From Glandiceps talaboti (taxonomy: Eukaryota; Hemichordata; Enteropneusta; Spengelidae), in the NCBI RefSeq assembly GCF_964340395.1, contig NC_135568.1:500001-564000 (forward strand): a stretch of DNA of 64,000 nucleotides, read 5' to 3'. This document shows positions 1 through 15,617 of the stretch, in pieces. Position 1 is the stretch's first letter; every line of letters starts with the position of its first letter. A model generated the notes under the pieces. The model was not told where the DNA came from and did not search any database. It worked only from the letters and a program-made list of their open reading frames with translations. The position numbers and the translations under genes were made by a program.

Positions 1-418
1 GTCGATTTATCGTTACCATGTCAACAGATTATTAATCTGAAAACTCGCCGAAACAAAAAAAACGGTTTGTTCGTATAGTAACTTCTTTTCTTTAATCATA
101 CCGCTCAGTTTTCTATGAAACGACCTCACATCACGAGCGTTGTGTTGCTATAGTAACACTTCCCAAGGATGAAATCACTAGAAGACTAAAGCGTGATAAA
201 TTCAATAGGAATACTATGTTTAGAGTTAACCCGGAAAGGTTTTCGATGTTCATACATACTAATTAGGGTTGTAATTAAGTAATTGCATAATTAATATATG
301 TACAAAGATTAATTTCTTTGATTTCAACAGTTGTTCGGAATTTTATATAACTTGGTTGATATATGCATGTATTTGAGATACCATGCCTATACTATATATG
401 GATGATGGACGTGGCTTT
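1..418. other. unannotated AT-rich sequence
   Basis: No open frame of useful length, no repeat and no RNA gene is recognisable here. The stretch is AT-rich with short homopolymer runs only. Confidence 0.6.
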
Positions 419-419
419 C

Positions 420-450
420 GTAGTTAGTTAGTTAGTTAGTTCGTTAGTTA
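420..450. repeat. short (TTAG)n microsatellite
   Basis: About seven copies of a TTAG tetranucleotide with one interruption (a TTCG unit) are directly visible. The same motif class forms a much longer tract at 30113-30252. Confidence 0.85.
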
Positions 451-3400
451 AGGCTATGTTCATCCAATGTTGGGTTAAGCCCTCCTCAGTCCAGCTATTT
501 CCGTTCTCGTCTGCCTCTTGCATTTCTACTCCTTGTCTTCCTCTTCTTCTTTTCCCTGTTCATGGTTGCCATTCAGTTTCTCTCTTGCTCCACCTTGGTC
601 TCTTGGCTTTCATATTACTGACTAATTTGCATAAGTAATGACGTTTACCAATGATGGCTTAAAATGTCACCAAATGTACAACGTTATGGCTATACTGATG
701 GCACCATGACAAGTGTTTATAAATACCATTGATCTGGTTTGCATATTACATGACTTAATACCATGATTAAATTTAGTTACCGATTTGTCTAGATATTTGA
801 AATTTCACCAAATATTTAGGGTATATGATATTGAGATACAAAGGGAATTTTGGTTATGATTTGCATATTACATGACAAATATACGTAACTAATTATGTTC
901 ATAAGTCAGATAATAATGACGTCATCAGTTGTTGCACAGAATTTCATACAACTAAATTGAATATGTTGATGATGTCATAACCCGCTTCATCACGTCATCA
1001 AATGTTGCACAGAATTTCTGTATAGCCTCCCTTGTCCATACTCTCACATACTCCTTATCTTTGGCAGAGTATAAGGCGGTAAGCTTACTATAAATGTTTC
1101 ACACATAGAAACCACTAGTTGCAAACTTATCATGCAGTATCTAGAAACTACCCCTGGTGTTGAATCGTGTCATTTACTTTGTTTATGAGTTGGTTTTGTT
1201 TGTCACATATTTGTGGTCCTCGTCTACCCGATTTACAGTAACACGTACATCCACACAGCGGGCACTGCCGAGCATATTGATGGAACATACAACAATATTT
1301 TGTGTCTAGATGGGACATTTACTTCAAATTCTTTTGAAATTTTATAAATGTTACTTTCTTCATGTAGTTTAGTAGATATGTGGATATCTTTACGGATAGG
1401 ATATGTCGCTAACTTACCCTGTGTAAACACTATTACTAGAGGACACTGTGTAATCATGAGGACACTGTAGTGTGTATTTTTGTTGTTGTTGAAATGTACA
1501 GAACTTCTTCTCCCTGTTGTATGACAAGTCGTACAGGCCAATAGTATTATTCTGCATACGATCGAGTACACTGGAGTAAGCTTTCAGAGACGATGACATA
1601 CCGAAAGTCAATTTGAATTACCCCACGCACATCTGCTATGGAATTCGAGTGGTCAGAAAAAAAAAACCGTTGCATAATAATAGTTGTTTAAAAAATAGGA
1701 TTAAAATATTTCTTTTTAAACAACTAATATAACACTATTTTTTCAATTTTATATTTTTTTCCTTGATAACCTGAAAAATTAATAATTCCTACAAATCAAC
1801 AATACTCATAATAAAAATTAAATAATGTTTTCATGAAAAGTGTAAGATTGGATTCTTCGAAAAACTGCAAATAAATGATTCAAACAGGCTGTAACACCGA
1901 CAAAAATACAAAAAATACTGCCAGAAAAAGAATAATACTTTTGGCCTGTACGGCTTACTATACTATTGTTTTATATCCTTTGTATGTGCTAAGCCTTACA
2001 GGTACAGTAATAGCCAGTGTATAAGAAGCCTAACATGAGATCCACACAATATGAGACTTAGTAAGCTTATTACAATCTTAAAGAATACTAATTATTGGCA
2101 AAAATGACATCATCAGCTAAACGCTGATAGCTACCCATCACATTAAGATGAAACAGACCCCTCCCCTTCATCCATTCCGTATCCCTTCCTCTCCCCTGGA
2201 ATTCCCATTTCCTATTTCAATAAAAAATGACTTGTAACATCAGTGGTAATTTTTACTATTACAGACTGGGAGTGAATTCTTTTCAACTTAAGACCAATGA
2301 AAAGATCGGTGTAGGTATCCATGGAAACAACGCGCATGACACTACAGGATGGAGTATATAGAATATGGGGCGGAAAAGAGAGAGACGATGAAAGATGTCG
2401 GACATGAAATCACTTGAAGGTATGTAGCTGTTGAAATATTTGGATAATTTATATTCAAGTACATGGTTTTAGAAGTTTGACTTGACATGAACATTGTAAA
2501 TGGTAATCTTAGTGGACAGACCACGCGTCTCTATGTGTTAAACTATGTAGCAAATACACGGCTACTTCACATTCTTGGATGTCGACAACTTGAAAAACGT
2601 GGGAAACTTAGCCAAGCGGCGAGAGTGGTGAGTGACACGAGATATTTATTGATTTTTGTGTTTATATCTCTTTTTTCATCTGTCTAAATGCAACTTAACA
2701 TTCATGACGAGATGAGAAAGTGTTACATTCAAAAAAAATTGCTGGAATCTCTATCGGCAACAACGGTTTGGCGGGTTTTTGTCATCACTAATAGTGTTAT
2801 TTAGTGGTTGTTCATCTACATGTTGTTAACGGATCAAGTAGAGCATAGTATCTTCCAGTCTACAATTATTTAATGGTAAATGAACTGATGTTCACTGTTT
2901 CCACAAGACACTTGATTTAATTTGTCAACTTAATATCACAAACTTTCCCGCCAAATCAATGAAGCTGAAAAATGAACTTTTTATTTGTAATCTTCCTGCA
3001 GTGTTTTTTATTTGTTGTCGACTGATTTAGATGAAGTAATAATTGTCGTAAAGAGGCGCCAACGCTTTCGGCAACTAGATCGAGTTAATTCCACCTCGGT
3101 AACATGCTTGAACCGAGTGTGAATGAATTATCATGACTAAAGGAACCATTGTGTCTAAAATAAGTTCCCCCTCAAGGCTGTCCATTTAAAATAAATTTAT
3201 TCAATTATTTGTAATAATTACATCCCGTTTTATGAAAAGGCCGCTTCCGCTACTTATTTCACCACGTTACATTCTGAATTAAGTCAATTTAGTGTAAAAA
3301 AATTAATTAAACCGAAAATAGAGTTAAATTAGTAGATTTTCCATGGGAAATATTCAATATATGCCTATTGTGCAGACATTATCGTTCGACATAATTAATC

Positions 3401-3731
3401 GTTTGATTTTGTCTGGCATGGCATTATGAGTGACATCGACAGATATTAAAACCTTACAATACATAATATACGAATAAGACTTGTTGATTGGTCGGTTACT
3501 CAATGTAAAATGTCTGCATCCAACCAGTATCGACGTTACAACGATAGGTTATTCACATTTCAGTCCTTCGATAATGATTCTATAATCAACGCAATGTGAT
3601 GATTTGTTTGTATCCTTGTGATTTGTTGACTGTAATGTCGAACTATGTTTTCGTCTTAAAATGTTAAAAAGAATTCGATATTGAATGAATGGCAGCGTGC
3701 GAAAAAGATGAACTTCGGCATTCATTCATTG
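451..3731. other. unannotated region, no gene recognised
   Basis: Open frames here are short (at most 112 codons), AT-rich, and show no recognisable domain. The only internal structure noted is the pair of repeated motifs at 738-1018. An exon flanked by splice sites cannot be excluded by eye. Confidence 0.5.
738..1018. repeat. pair of short direct repeats including a CRE
   Basis: The 17-mer TTTGCATATTACATGAC occurs exactly at 738-754 and 860-876. The 15-mer GTTGCACAGAATTTC occurs exactly at 931-945 and 1004-1018, each time just after a GTCATCA motif. One of these lies in a perfect TGACGTCA palindrome (917-924). The spacings differ (122 and 73 bp), so this is not a clean tandem array. It could be an old degenerate duplication or repeated protein-binding sites. 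Confidence 0.5.
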
Positions 3732-3772
3732 TCAGTCAGTCAGTAAGTCAGTCAGTCAGTAAGTCAGTCAGT

Positions 3773-3836
<64 letters not shown>

Positions 3837-3838
3837 AA
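3732..3838. repeat. compound (CAGT)n-(CAGA)n microsatellite
   Basis: Repeated CAGT units to about 3773 are followed by roughly fifteen CAGA units to 3836. The tract abuts the first copy of the 355-bp duplicated unit. The second copy is also preceded by CAGA units, so this tract may be part of the duplicated sequence. Confidence 0.9.
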
Positions 3839-4193
3839 GCTGCACGTACGTAGAAGTGTACAAACACACATGTACATGTGCACGTACACATGTATGAACA
3901 CACACATGTATGTGCATAGTTTTACAAATCATAGACGTTGTGGACGCTGGAGAGTCTCTCTGCAATATCTAGGTATATATCGCGTAATAGGCAAGAGTTG
4001 TACAACTTAACGAAATCTGACTACTGTAATACTTTCAATGTCTATGTTGGATATGAGGCTTTATATCCAGCGATTTCAAGACAGCTTTCAAACCATTGAA
4101 AATAACAAGAATTGGTTCGACAAAAGTCGAAATCCCATGGAGTATTTTGCCAATGTCTCTAAAGGGTCGTGCTTTGTGTTACTCCTACACTAA
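3839..4193. repeat. 355-bp direct repeat, copy 1
   Basis: This copy matches 5080-5432 almost perfectly. By eye the differences are one extra TG near the start, an A/T difference in AAGACAGC versus ATGACAGC, and a T/C difference in GTCTCT versus GCCTCT. Both copies start at GCTGCACGTACG after CAGA units and both end at CTACACTAA, after which the flanks diverge. It encodes no recognisable protein. It may be a non-autonomous mobile element or a recent local duplication that used the flanking microsatellites. Confidence 0.9.
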
Positions 4194-5079
<886 letters not shown>

Positions 5080-5080
<1 letters not shown>

Positions 5081-5432
5081 CTGCACGTACGTAGAAGTGT
5101 ACAAACACACATGTACATGCACGTACACATGTATGAACACACACATGTATGTGCATAGTTTTACAAATCATAGACGTTGTGGACGCTGGAGAGTCTCTCT
5201 GCAATATCTAGGTATATATCGCGTAATAGGCAAGAGTTGTACAACTTAACGAAATCTGACTACTGTAATACTTTCAATGTCTATGTTGGATATGAGGCTT
5301 TATATCCAGCGATTTCATGACAGCTTTCAAACCATTGAAAATAACAAGAATTGGTTCGACAAAAGTCGAAATCCCATGGAGTATTTTGCCAATGCCTCTA
5401 AAGGGTCGTGCTTTGTGTTACTCCTACACTAA
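5080..5432. repeat. 353-bp direct repeat, copy 2
   Basis: Second copy of the unit at 3839-4193, in the same orientation and differing at only a few positions. The upstream boundary lies in (GACA)n. The downstream boundary is at CTACACTAA, after which the sequence (TCGCCGGACA) is unrelated to that after copy 1. Confidence 0.9.
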
Positions 5433-6299
5433 TCGCCGGACAACCGGTCTCTCATGTCCCAAACCCTCATAAAATGAACAATAGTTGGAATCGCTGGCCA
5501 CAATTAGAGTGCTTGTGTTGGTTATAAAATTACTGTAGAAACCACATATGAATTACTCATTCGTTTATTCTGATTGGTAATTTTGACATGTTACTTACAA
5601 CCCAGTAGTCGTTGGGTTACGTTTCAAGTGTGTCTGTGTATCTATTTCTTCATTGTAAGTGTGTGGTTTTCAAGTGATCTGTCGGACTTCAACAGTTTCT
5701 ATTGTTCGCGATTCTCAATTGAGGTTTGATGCCAAACTTGGATACGAACTGTGTAGATCTGTACCCGAAGGAGTTCAAACGTGAGTTGAATTTGGTGTTC
5801 ATTGCTCTTGAATTATATCATGTGCAACTGTAAGAGACAATTTATTGGATGGAGGTTCAATATCTGTTTTGTGATGATAAACAAATGTTTTATCTGTCAA
5901 AACACCCAAGGTTATACAACAAAAGACTGTCAGGAACAATGGTTGAACAATTTGTGCTTAGGAACGACTAAACTTCAAGTAGAAGGTAGACGTTTGATGT
6001 GAAGTAACAAGCATATCGCAGACAACCGTGTCACTTTGTTATGTTAATTCGGTTTGAAACACAAAATGGCCGTTTTAGTATTAGTCTCAAAAGATGTTAT
6101 TCCTGTTACCATCTGTGTACATGTTTGGAAGCAGCACATGATAGAGGGACCTTGGACGCATGCAGTTTTAGACCGTTTCTCTTTCCTTGTATATATCAAA
6201 TGCATGTTGTTCTTCTTTACACGCCTTTATTACAATTTCCTTGTGTTGTTCTTATTAATGTTCATTGTCTACCTCGTTGTCCGTCCGACAGTCTGGTAT
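5433..6299. other. unannotated sequence
   Basis: Open frames of 66 to 87 codons exist but resemble no protein I recognise. No repeat was noted. Confidence 0.5.
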
Positions 6300-6538
6300 T
6301 TTAATATTCCAGTTAATCTGTCTGTATGTGCCTCTTCTCCCTTTGGCCACCTTCGCCCTTCACCCTTCTATCTATGTACCGTTTCTTTTCCGTTTCTAGT
6401 ATCTTCTCTACATTTTGTCTCTATCTCCCCTCCCTTTCTGTCGCTTTTTAGCTATCATTCTCTCTCGTACTTTCTACCATTCCCCTCTCCTCTCCCCCCC
6501 TCTCTCTCTCTCTCTCTCTCTCACTCTCTCTCTCTCTC

Positions 6539-6584
<46 letters not shown>
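6300..6584. repeat. polypyrimidine tract ending in (CT)n
   Basis: About 200 bp of pyrimidine-rich sequence leads into (TC)n from 6500 to 6584 with two CA-type interruptions. A 233-codon plus-strand frame crosses it, but its C-terminal half is Ser-Leu translation of the repeat. Its N-terminal half is hydrophobic without a recognisable family, so it is not called as a gene. Confidence 0.85.
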
Positions 6585-6586
<2 letters not shown>

Positions 6587-9500
6587 GAATATGAATAGCA
6601 TAATACAAGAACGTCATGTGTTTAGTCGATATTTTTTAAAATACAATTTTTTGGGACATGGAATAATTTCCATAATGTACATTCAGTTTGTGTATAGTTG
6701 GCATATCGATAGTAGTAGTTGCATACTGATTCATCAAGAAGTGGTAAAGGGATAGTGGGTTGAAAAAATTACAATTTTAATGAAGTAGTCCTTATATCTA
6801 TAGGATAAAATGTAATGGAATATCTGAACGATAACATATCTTGTGTGCTATTACAAACTTAAATGTAAAATGACTAGAGTGATTATCGGTGTATGACAAG
6901 TGTATTACACGAATTCAAAACAAAGTCCATACATCAATCCATTTGTACAAACTGGGTACACATAGAAAAATAAATATTGTCACAAGCGGAAACGAATTTC
7001 TGTGTTCGGATCAATTCAGAAAAAATCATAATCAAACTAATACCACACGCCATGTTGTAGACATCTTTTGGCCTTTGAAAGGTAAATATTATTCCACAAG
7101 TCTGGCTACTTGTAACGAGAGACGCTATTGGGACTGTCTTTCAGTAGCGTGGCTTTCAAAGCAATGCCACTCTTTCAGTCGTTTTTAAGTGGAATCGCTG
7201 TTTGTGATCCCAATGTTTTCATTATTTCAAATATGGACCTGGTTTTCGTTTGTAAATCTTTTAAAGTATTTTATCGAGTAAAAGTAATAGGTCAACGACT
7301 TGATTAATGACGGCATATTAACCTTTCCAGTGCCTGTTAACTTCTTGTCCTATAACGGAGCACATTGTTTTGTTCCTGTAAATTTTTTGATGCATCGCGA
7401 CATCATTTTGGATGAAGATAGAAGAGATAGTCCTTCTAACTAGATTGACGCTAAAAGTACGTTTTAAAAGTCACAGTCTATGATTTATTTCCTGTATTTG
7501 TCAAAGTCACGTAAAACTTCATGGAACAAATTCTAGTTCCTTTGAAATTTCTTACACATTCTGGCATTAGTTTTTTCTTAGAATCAAAGAAAGAATTGAT
7601 GTCAACTGAATTTTGATCAAAAAGATTGCGATTTAGATGTATATAAACTACTTGTGGAATCGTCCTAAAATCCGTTGATGACTTGTTATGGAGTGGCGGA
7701 CACAAGCTGTGCAGTAATTGAGACCAATTATTCCTTTAGAGGGGAGTGTTCTCATTTGTACAATATCGTATGTCGTGTACGTACAATGATTAAAGATATT
7801 GTCGTTGACACACCAGTACTAGTGGTGTCTTTGTGTAACACTTCATCAAATGGTCAGAGGGCCGAAATGTCAACTGTTTGCTCGAAACACGTCAAAACAA
7901 CATCATCACTGCATTTGACAATGGTTCTTTTCTTTTCTTTACCCTTAAACCAATAAAACCATGTCGTTACGAAATTACTTCCAGTGCGACAAAGTTGATC
8001 ATTAAAGGACTCTGTTTCAATCCTAGGTCATTGCCTTCGCCGTGTTCTATTAATAAGGATTACACAGAATCATTCTGTTGTTCTGGTCTAACTTTTTCTA
8101 TAACTCTGCCAAAAAACTTGTTTTTCACTCTTAGATTTTAGTCCAAATCCGCCGTGGACATTTTACATCTACTTTGCGTTAGAAATATTGGCTTAAAAAC
8201 CCACTTAAGATTATAATCAAAGTGTGAAAACCGATTGTTTGGCAGATCTATAGAAAAGTTGATTCATAACAAAAGAATTGTGTCATATTAAGATAACACT
8301 AATGTGACGACCCAGGATTGAAACATGGTCCTTTAAAGATATAAACTGTAGTTAAGATCACGATCAAACGTCGTAAATTTATCAAAATGATCATTTGGTC
8401 AGTGGCAACAGCTGTAGTTTGTAGCTTTATTGTATTTTGTAATTGGTTTTGTTTCAAATATCCTTATTTTTCAAACAAGTAGTGAAGTTTGTCTAGTAAC
8501 TGGTACAACCTTCCAACAACTAAAACACAGTGAAGTTTGACTACTAAATAGTACACTGTACATTTTGTATTTTTGGTTATGGCCAAGAATGAGACCCGGT
8601 TACCATGGTTATAGACAGAATATGTCATTTAAATCTAACATAAAGACTATAGTTGCGAATGTAGAAAGTGATTGCTAATCCTGACAGGTAAAAAACTATA
8701 GCAGCGAGATCTCTTGGCGTTGTGGCGTTTTGATAGAATGGGAAACATTAAGATACACGAAAGTGTGCTTCAAAAGTCCATTTATCAAGATTACACAGAC
8801 ACAGTATCATTAAGTATGATTGAAGGGATTGTTTATATCTCATGCAAAGAAACTTTAGGCGTATCTTAGTTAATGGAATTTGAAGTCATTGTTTATATTG
8901 TACCATGTGATTTATTTTGTTCGGTGTTATTTTGTTTTACATTTGTTTACTCTTTCAACACGCCATGTTTAGCAACTGTTTGTACATGTACTGTTAAAAT
9001 GTTGACCTTTCAACGCCTCCAGTGATCGAAACTAATCCAGGTACGATTTTCAAGGTTGAGTGAGGTATAGGTAAAAAGTGGTCTTTAAGAATTCTGTGTC
9101 ATCATCTGTTTGCGTAAAGAGACTAACTTCCTAAATGGATGATTTCGGAGATGTTGATAGAAGCAGTGTACTTTCTTACTCCAGGAGTTGAACCATGGAA
9201 GTATTTTTCCATGGTTGAACGTTGAACGAACGCGGTTGCAAGTCAAAGAGGTCGCGTTCACCTTCCGTTTAATGACCTGACTGTTGGGTATGGGGTTCCG
9301 ACACTGCCTGTCCAACAATCTCCGCTGTTTTCCCAATTTCATCGGTCTTTGGAATGCGTGACCTCTTCTATACTTATTAAGAAATCGTTCCCGTGAATTA
9401 GTCTCTGTAAATATACGTACAAAAACACAAAATACAAACGTTGCATGCAGAATATTTTTTTTCTATTTGCCATTGTTAATACACAGACATTCCGTCGTGT

Positions 9501-12500
9501 AACACCGATACGTCACTTTCTGACAGTTCCAAGTGTACGGTCTTAGCTGCACTCCCCGAAATTTAGGGTGTCACATTCTGTTGGCGCCACTCTCATATAG
9601 TCGAAACTCCTTCAACAAATAGTCTGCCCGCTTAAACATTCATGTCTGTCAACGAGCCATGTAATGTCCCATCCATAACTGTCTCAACACATTTGTACCC
9701 TCGTTCCAGAATGATAATCTATATATTCAATTTCTTTCATGCCACGACATGGCCAGGAATGGTGTCGCTATCCAGTCTGTTTATTTGTGGATGCCCTTAT
9801 GTGTGTTTTTAAATTCACACTGAGTGTTGTCATCGAGTTGAGTTAACAGTCAGACAATACATTTACTTAAAGTTTGAAAACAACACTCTGAAAAAGGCAA
9901 AAAAAAATAAGAAAGTTCAAACCGTGTTAGCGTACTGACCCAACAGATGTAATGTTTCCATATTTTCGTTCGTTAAAATTGAAATAAACCAAACCATGAG
10001 AAACAGTTCAATCCCTCTGATTGACTGAATTACCTGTGTACTAATTAACAACTTTGTACATTGACTTTTTGCCCGGATGTAAACGGTCTCGAATCTGCTA
10101 CAGACCCAAGGCTCATTACTTGCTTATCAACGTATTGTAATATTGTGGAATGTTGCTAGGGTTTTGATCACTAGGCAACCATACATACTTTAGTGAGTAC
10201 AGTAACATAGCTAAGTAGAAAGTGCAAACAAAAATTTTAATTTTATGGAAAATATCGTTCCCAGTCACAGCTCGTGTTTCTTTAATCTGCAAGCTATCTG
10301 CTAAAAATTAATCCGTGACTAGATGTACTGAGTTTAACCAGTTTTCCAGTGTTACGTTAATCGTGTGCTTGCATTCAAAAACAAGATGTCTTGAAATACA
10401 AAATGGACGCCGTTAAAAGAGGTTTTGTAGTTGGCATTGCCCTTTAAATAAAGGTTTCGCAATGCCAGGATAGGATCGACAAGAAACATATAATTCATGT
10501 TCAACCCCAGGTTTGACATATCGTACCCCTTTCATCGAAGATGTACAGTTAGTTTAAATGATATCAAATTACAAAAAAGATGATTTCATTTAATCTAATC
10601 ATTCCGACATTACTTGAAAATTAGGAAAGCTGTAGTTCTTACATAAGCAGAAAAATATCAACGAACAATTCCTCATTGACGGCGATCGGAAAGAGCGACT
10701 CTGGGGAAACGTAAATTAAATTTATTCAAATGTATCGATCACCTCGGAAGGTAAACGATAACCTTGGGGATCATCAGACAAAGTTAGTTGACGATAGTGA
10801 TATAGCCCTAGGTCCTATCCAAGATAACCCCCCCCCCGCCTCAACTAGCCCAAACTCTAAATTATGTTGTAAAAGATGTATTATATATTGAGGTAACAGC
10901 AATCAACCCATCACCATTACCACATCATTCGTCTGGTCATCATCATGGTCGACTCTTTCAATGTTCTTCTTCTCCTCTTCTCCTCATTCTCCTTTCTTCG
11001 TCTGCTCCTCATATGCCCGTGTCCACTCTTTTTCAGCGGTAACCCTTGTCGTCCTCACGAATAATGTCTCATTTTGTCCGACAACAAAACAACAGAGTTA
11101 CGAATTTTTCATTAAACCCATCGTTAGTTTGTGCAAATTTACTCTAACTTAACTGGTAATAGCTTGATCTGTACATGTCTTCTAGTCATTACAGGTACTG
11201 TGTAAACTGGATTGATGTCCGTGAGTAAACATGGCAACTAAACGGTTTACATTTGTAAAATTATGGGATACTAGGCGACCACATACACTTCGTCAACAAG
11301 AACATAAACAAGTCAAAAAAACAACAATATCTTTAAACAAGAAGTTCTATTTACAGCTTATGGGAATCAATATACTAAAAAAATCATTGGAATGATACAT
11401 ATTTTCATAATAATATAATCATATTCAAGGATTTAAACATATGTTTATCAGGTGAACGCCAGGAAACCTAACTCTTTGTTAATTCTAACAATCAACGGTT
11501 TGAACTCCGACAAAGATCCTTCACCCGTACCCCTCCCAGAAAACCATTTATTGAATGTTTATTATTCTAATGAGTTATTGATTAATAAGAATAACTGACA
11601 TTAAAGCATATACCATACTCAAGCCAAGTTATTGTCTTTGAACAGAATATATGGATTATATACCCTGGTTGTTCTACGTCACGACAAACTGTGTCTTCAT
11701 CACTGGTTTTAAGGTGCCCAAAATATGACTCAAAACATTCCAAATCGCTGTTTTTTTTTCCAATTTTGCATAAATTATGCTTGAGGAGGTATAATTATAT
11801 TGTTCCCCGATATTTTACTTCTTTCAGTCGGAAAATATTCGTGACCTCAGGGTTGTCACTACTCTTCTACTCTTCTAGTAACTTGTACTAGCAAAACCCC
11901 TAAGGCCATTTGTATTTTCCTCAGCTGAATGAAATATTGGGAATAATACCTAATTTTATGCTACAATAAATATATTACCACTTCATTGATAATAGGCACG
12001 ATTTCAATCAATCAACCAATCAATCAATCAATACACTTAATACCTAAGTATTTTAATGAAGACGACATTGTTATAAATAGACTATATATTGTTTATTGTA
12101 TTTCAAGGTCTCCGACTTAAAATTAAAAAAAAAACATGTCTTACAAATTCAATGAGTCTCTGAGATGTCAAGCGTAATAATATATGGTACGTCCAGACAA
12201 TAAATCACTGTCAATCTTTCAACAACAATGCGATAGATCAAAAAGTACAAGTTACACTTATTTCATCACGTTTATACCCATTATACAATTAGGGAGGATA
12301 ACTAAAGACGCCATCTTGTTTTTTCCTCTAGACCAATAGAAGTGATTGACGTGGATAATTTTGTCTTTTTGTCGGCTTAAATCTGACCTATTCATAAGTC
12401 TGTTAGGAGTCAAATTACAACATAGAAAAACAGAAAGGTTCTCATATTTTGAATGCGAGGACACTATTTTCACAGAATGTTTTAAAACAGTAATATGGAG

Positions 12501-13180
12501 AATGGGATATTTACTTTTTCACATATACATGATCACGTGATAAAGCTGAAGAAACATCATTAATTGTTAGTTGTGATGATTCATTCACAAGGGGTAGATT
12601 TTAGATGACTTACTTACTTTTTACTTACTAACACACGAGCTCTCCATTTTCGCACACCATGTAGCATTTTTCCCCCGCTAATGTAACAAAGGAAGGTACG
12701 TGAGGCAGCATTGCCGTAAAAGGGACAGGGATTTACAACGATTGGTTCTTGTTAGTAAGCCAAGAACAATAATAACCACACCTCATTGTTGGGGTTGTTT
12801 TTATAAAGTTAACTACTTTAATCATAGACCCTCCACCAATTTAATTGTAGACAGCAATGGCATTGAGCAACCCTAATATGACACGCACTGTAATGACACC
12901 GTTTATCACTAGGGCAGTGTCGCCAATGAAGGACAAAAGAACAACTGGCGGCTGTCGACGACTTTACCCAGTTAACTCAAACAAGACTGTCATAGTTGTT
13001 GTCAAAGCATGTTGTTGGAAATGTTATATTCCGACGTTTCAACGGTGACTTTGAAAAGTCAGACATGGTTGATACGGCGTGATGACTTATACTAAATATA
13101 TGCATACATGTCGTTATTACAGTCCGTTACCAAACTTTAAAGCTCTATAAATCGTTCGACCAGAAATAAAAATATTCTGC
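6585..13180. other. 6.6 kb with no recognised feature
   Basis: Open frames do not exceed about 100 codons and show no domain. There is a minor (CAAT)n stretch at about 12006-12032 and a run of nine C near 10830. I saw no tRNA, hairpin or mobile-element end. Short exons could be hidden here. Confidence 0.5.
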
Positions 13181-13184
13181 TACC

Positions 13185-13218
<34 letters not shown>

Positions 13219-13394
13219 TCGTCATCATCACTACCACTACAACCACCACCCTCACCACCACCACCACAATCACCACTACCACCACCACCATCACCACCAC
13301 CATCATCATCGCCACCACTACCACCACCACCACCACCAGTATCACCACCACCACCTTCACCACCATCACTACCACCACCACCACTGCCACCACC

Positions 13395-13466
<72 letters not shown>

Positions 13467-13482
13467 GTCATCATCATCATCA
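13181..13482. repeat. (ACC)n/(ATC)n trinucleotide block
   Basis: A 300-bp run of CCA and TCA/ATC trinucleotides with only occasional interruptions. On the minus strand it reads as poly-Gly and poly-Asp, or poly-Met and poly-Val, inside frames of up to 173 codons. The flanking parts of those frames carry no domain, so the frames are attributed to the repeat. Confidence 0.92.
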
Positions 13483-15485
13483 CCCCGTGTCATTGTATCA
13501 TTATATAAAATATTATCTATAATCAAGACTGAATATAGACCATAGGAAAAAAATCGATGAATATCATTCTCTGTAACGCGCAGATATTTTATCTTAATAC
13601 GTTGCGAGGCCAAATAAACACCTAACACACGATATGAAACCTTTACTACGCAAACCAATTATGCAAATGAAGACTGGTATTTTGTCTCTGATTGGCTATG
13701 CCCCCGTACCGTACGATAAAAAAAACCATGTGGACGAAATAGACATACTTTGCTAGAGTGGATGTTTTGAGCTGTTCAACGAAATACAGTTAAGAATCAA
13801 GCCGTTTGTTGTAGTTTTTTAAATGATGTAAATTACTCTTGTGCCTTTGGACGTGGACGTACAGCAACACACCGTATTACGAGTATACTTGTCGGCTGAC
13901 GAGAACACACATACTTCGCTGCTTATCGAATTTCTCTTCCGTAATAGACAAAGGTATCGTGCTTGTTGTTTACTTATTCTAAGAACCACTGTCGTATTTT
14001 ATAGGTTATTTTCTAGTTTGATTCGATAGTGTTTTTTTCTCTCAGACATTGGCATTTACAATTGTACTCGTACTCTGGATGACAGGTATATAGAACTCTT
14101 TAATTAATACACTGTTGTGACCTTGTGTACGTTATATATGTATGGCTTGCTATATATCTTGTTCGTCTTGTTAAACATGTTTAACGGTAGATATATATAT
14201 TCACCCTGATTCATAGGACTTAACTCTGTCACCGTAGCTTTTGCGAACAACAATCCGTAGTTTATTACGGCTTTTGTTCCGTATACTGCGATTATGGACC
14301 GGAACGGGAGTCTATGCAACTGGCAAATGTGACCCCAACGCCCCGGTCGATCCGATTCAACAGGCTTAGAAGTTCCAACTATAAAAAACGAAACTTTAGG
14401 GTATGCAGTCAAAGTCAAAATTCATATAAACCCTTACAAATCACCCACGTCATCTCTGGGAACCGTCAGTTAGCGTCAGTTCGGACGAAACTGCAGTATC
14501 AAAGAATACTCTGGCTCCAGGTGCGCATTGGGTAACTACGTTTATCGGTCCGATAGACAGAGCTTTAAACACAGCGTGTCGCGTGTAAAATGTACCACGC
14601 CTCCTCTTTATGAAGACAAAAACACTCAAGCTATATTACATTCTAACCATCAGCAATAGTAAATACGTTTGAAATCCAAGAAACCAACAAAACGACGAAA
14701 CATGTGTATGACCTGACCTGAAAAAGTGCTCAGTATGCCATTTCATCATTCACTGAGGTCAAGTTGTGGTATTCAAAGTACATTCAACACGTGGCATATT
14801 AACTTCTCTTTTTCACTCCCCAGCAAAGGGTGTGTCAATTATATAAATGAACAAAACAAATCAACTTCTGATTCAAATAATATTTGTCAAATTCATACAG
14901 TATACTAGTAAAAGTGGAGATCCATAATTGTTTTTAGAATATACCATGTTTACACTATTATGAATGAGATGACTTATACACCTCTACTACTAGATTCTAT
15001 TCCACTCCGTACCTAACCCGTCCAAAACGATTTCAGAGGTCAAAGGGCATATTTTCATTATTTTACCAGTGCTTGACCTGTAATCTTTTAACTCTTAGAA
15101 TTTTTTGTCTGCTACTAAATTCCCGCGCTTATCTTTATCAAAACACGACAATCCAAATATTCATGGTTTAGATGCACTTCGTGCACAGTCTATATATGAT
15201 CCACTTCATATACGTTTACGATATAAAAAAATCTAAAATTGTACCTTATATTTGTATTTGTCTCTTTGTCCGTATAACGGGATGCCTCCCCGTTAGTTTT
15301 ATTTCTGCTTATACTTGGTTCGCTTAATCGTTTTTATTCCCTCCATTTATGCTGAACGCAGACAGTCCAATGTTCAAGTAAACTATAAATATCGCTTTCT
15401 CAATGTGTGTCTATTTGTCTGTTTTCTCTTGTCGTTTCCGTTTCTCATTATCTGTCTGTCTCACTGTGTGTTTGTGTCTATGTAT
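13483..15485. other. unannotated sequence
   Basis: The longest non-repeat frame is 104 codons on the minus strand (14104-14418) and has no recognisable family. No repeat or RNA gene was recognised. Confidence 0.5.
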
Positions 15486-15486
15486 A

Positions 15487-15548
<62 letters not shown>

Positions 15549-15576
15549 ACTATGTCTGTCTCTCTGTCTCTGTCTC

Positions 15577-15617
<41 letters not shown>

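Noticed and set aside
6054-6755. 233-codon hydrophobic plus-strand frame
   Set aside because: The C-terminal half is (CT)n translation, the N-terminal half overlaps another open frame, and no membrane-protein family is recognisable.
13137-13658. 173-codon poly-Asp/poly-Gly protein on the minus strand
   Set aside because: It is the direct translation of (ACC)n/(ATC)n; the short flanks have no domain or gene structure.
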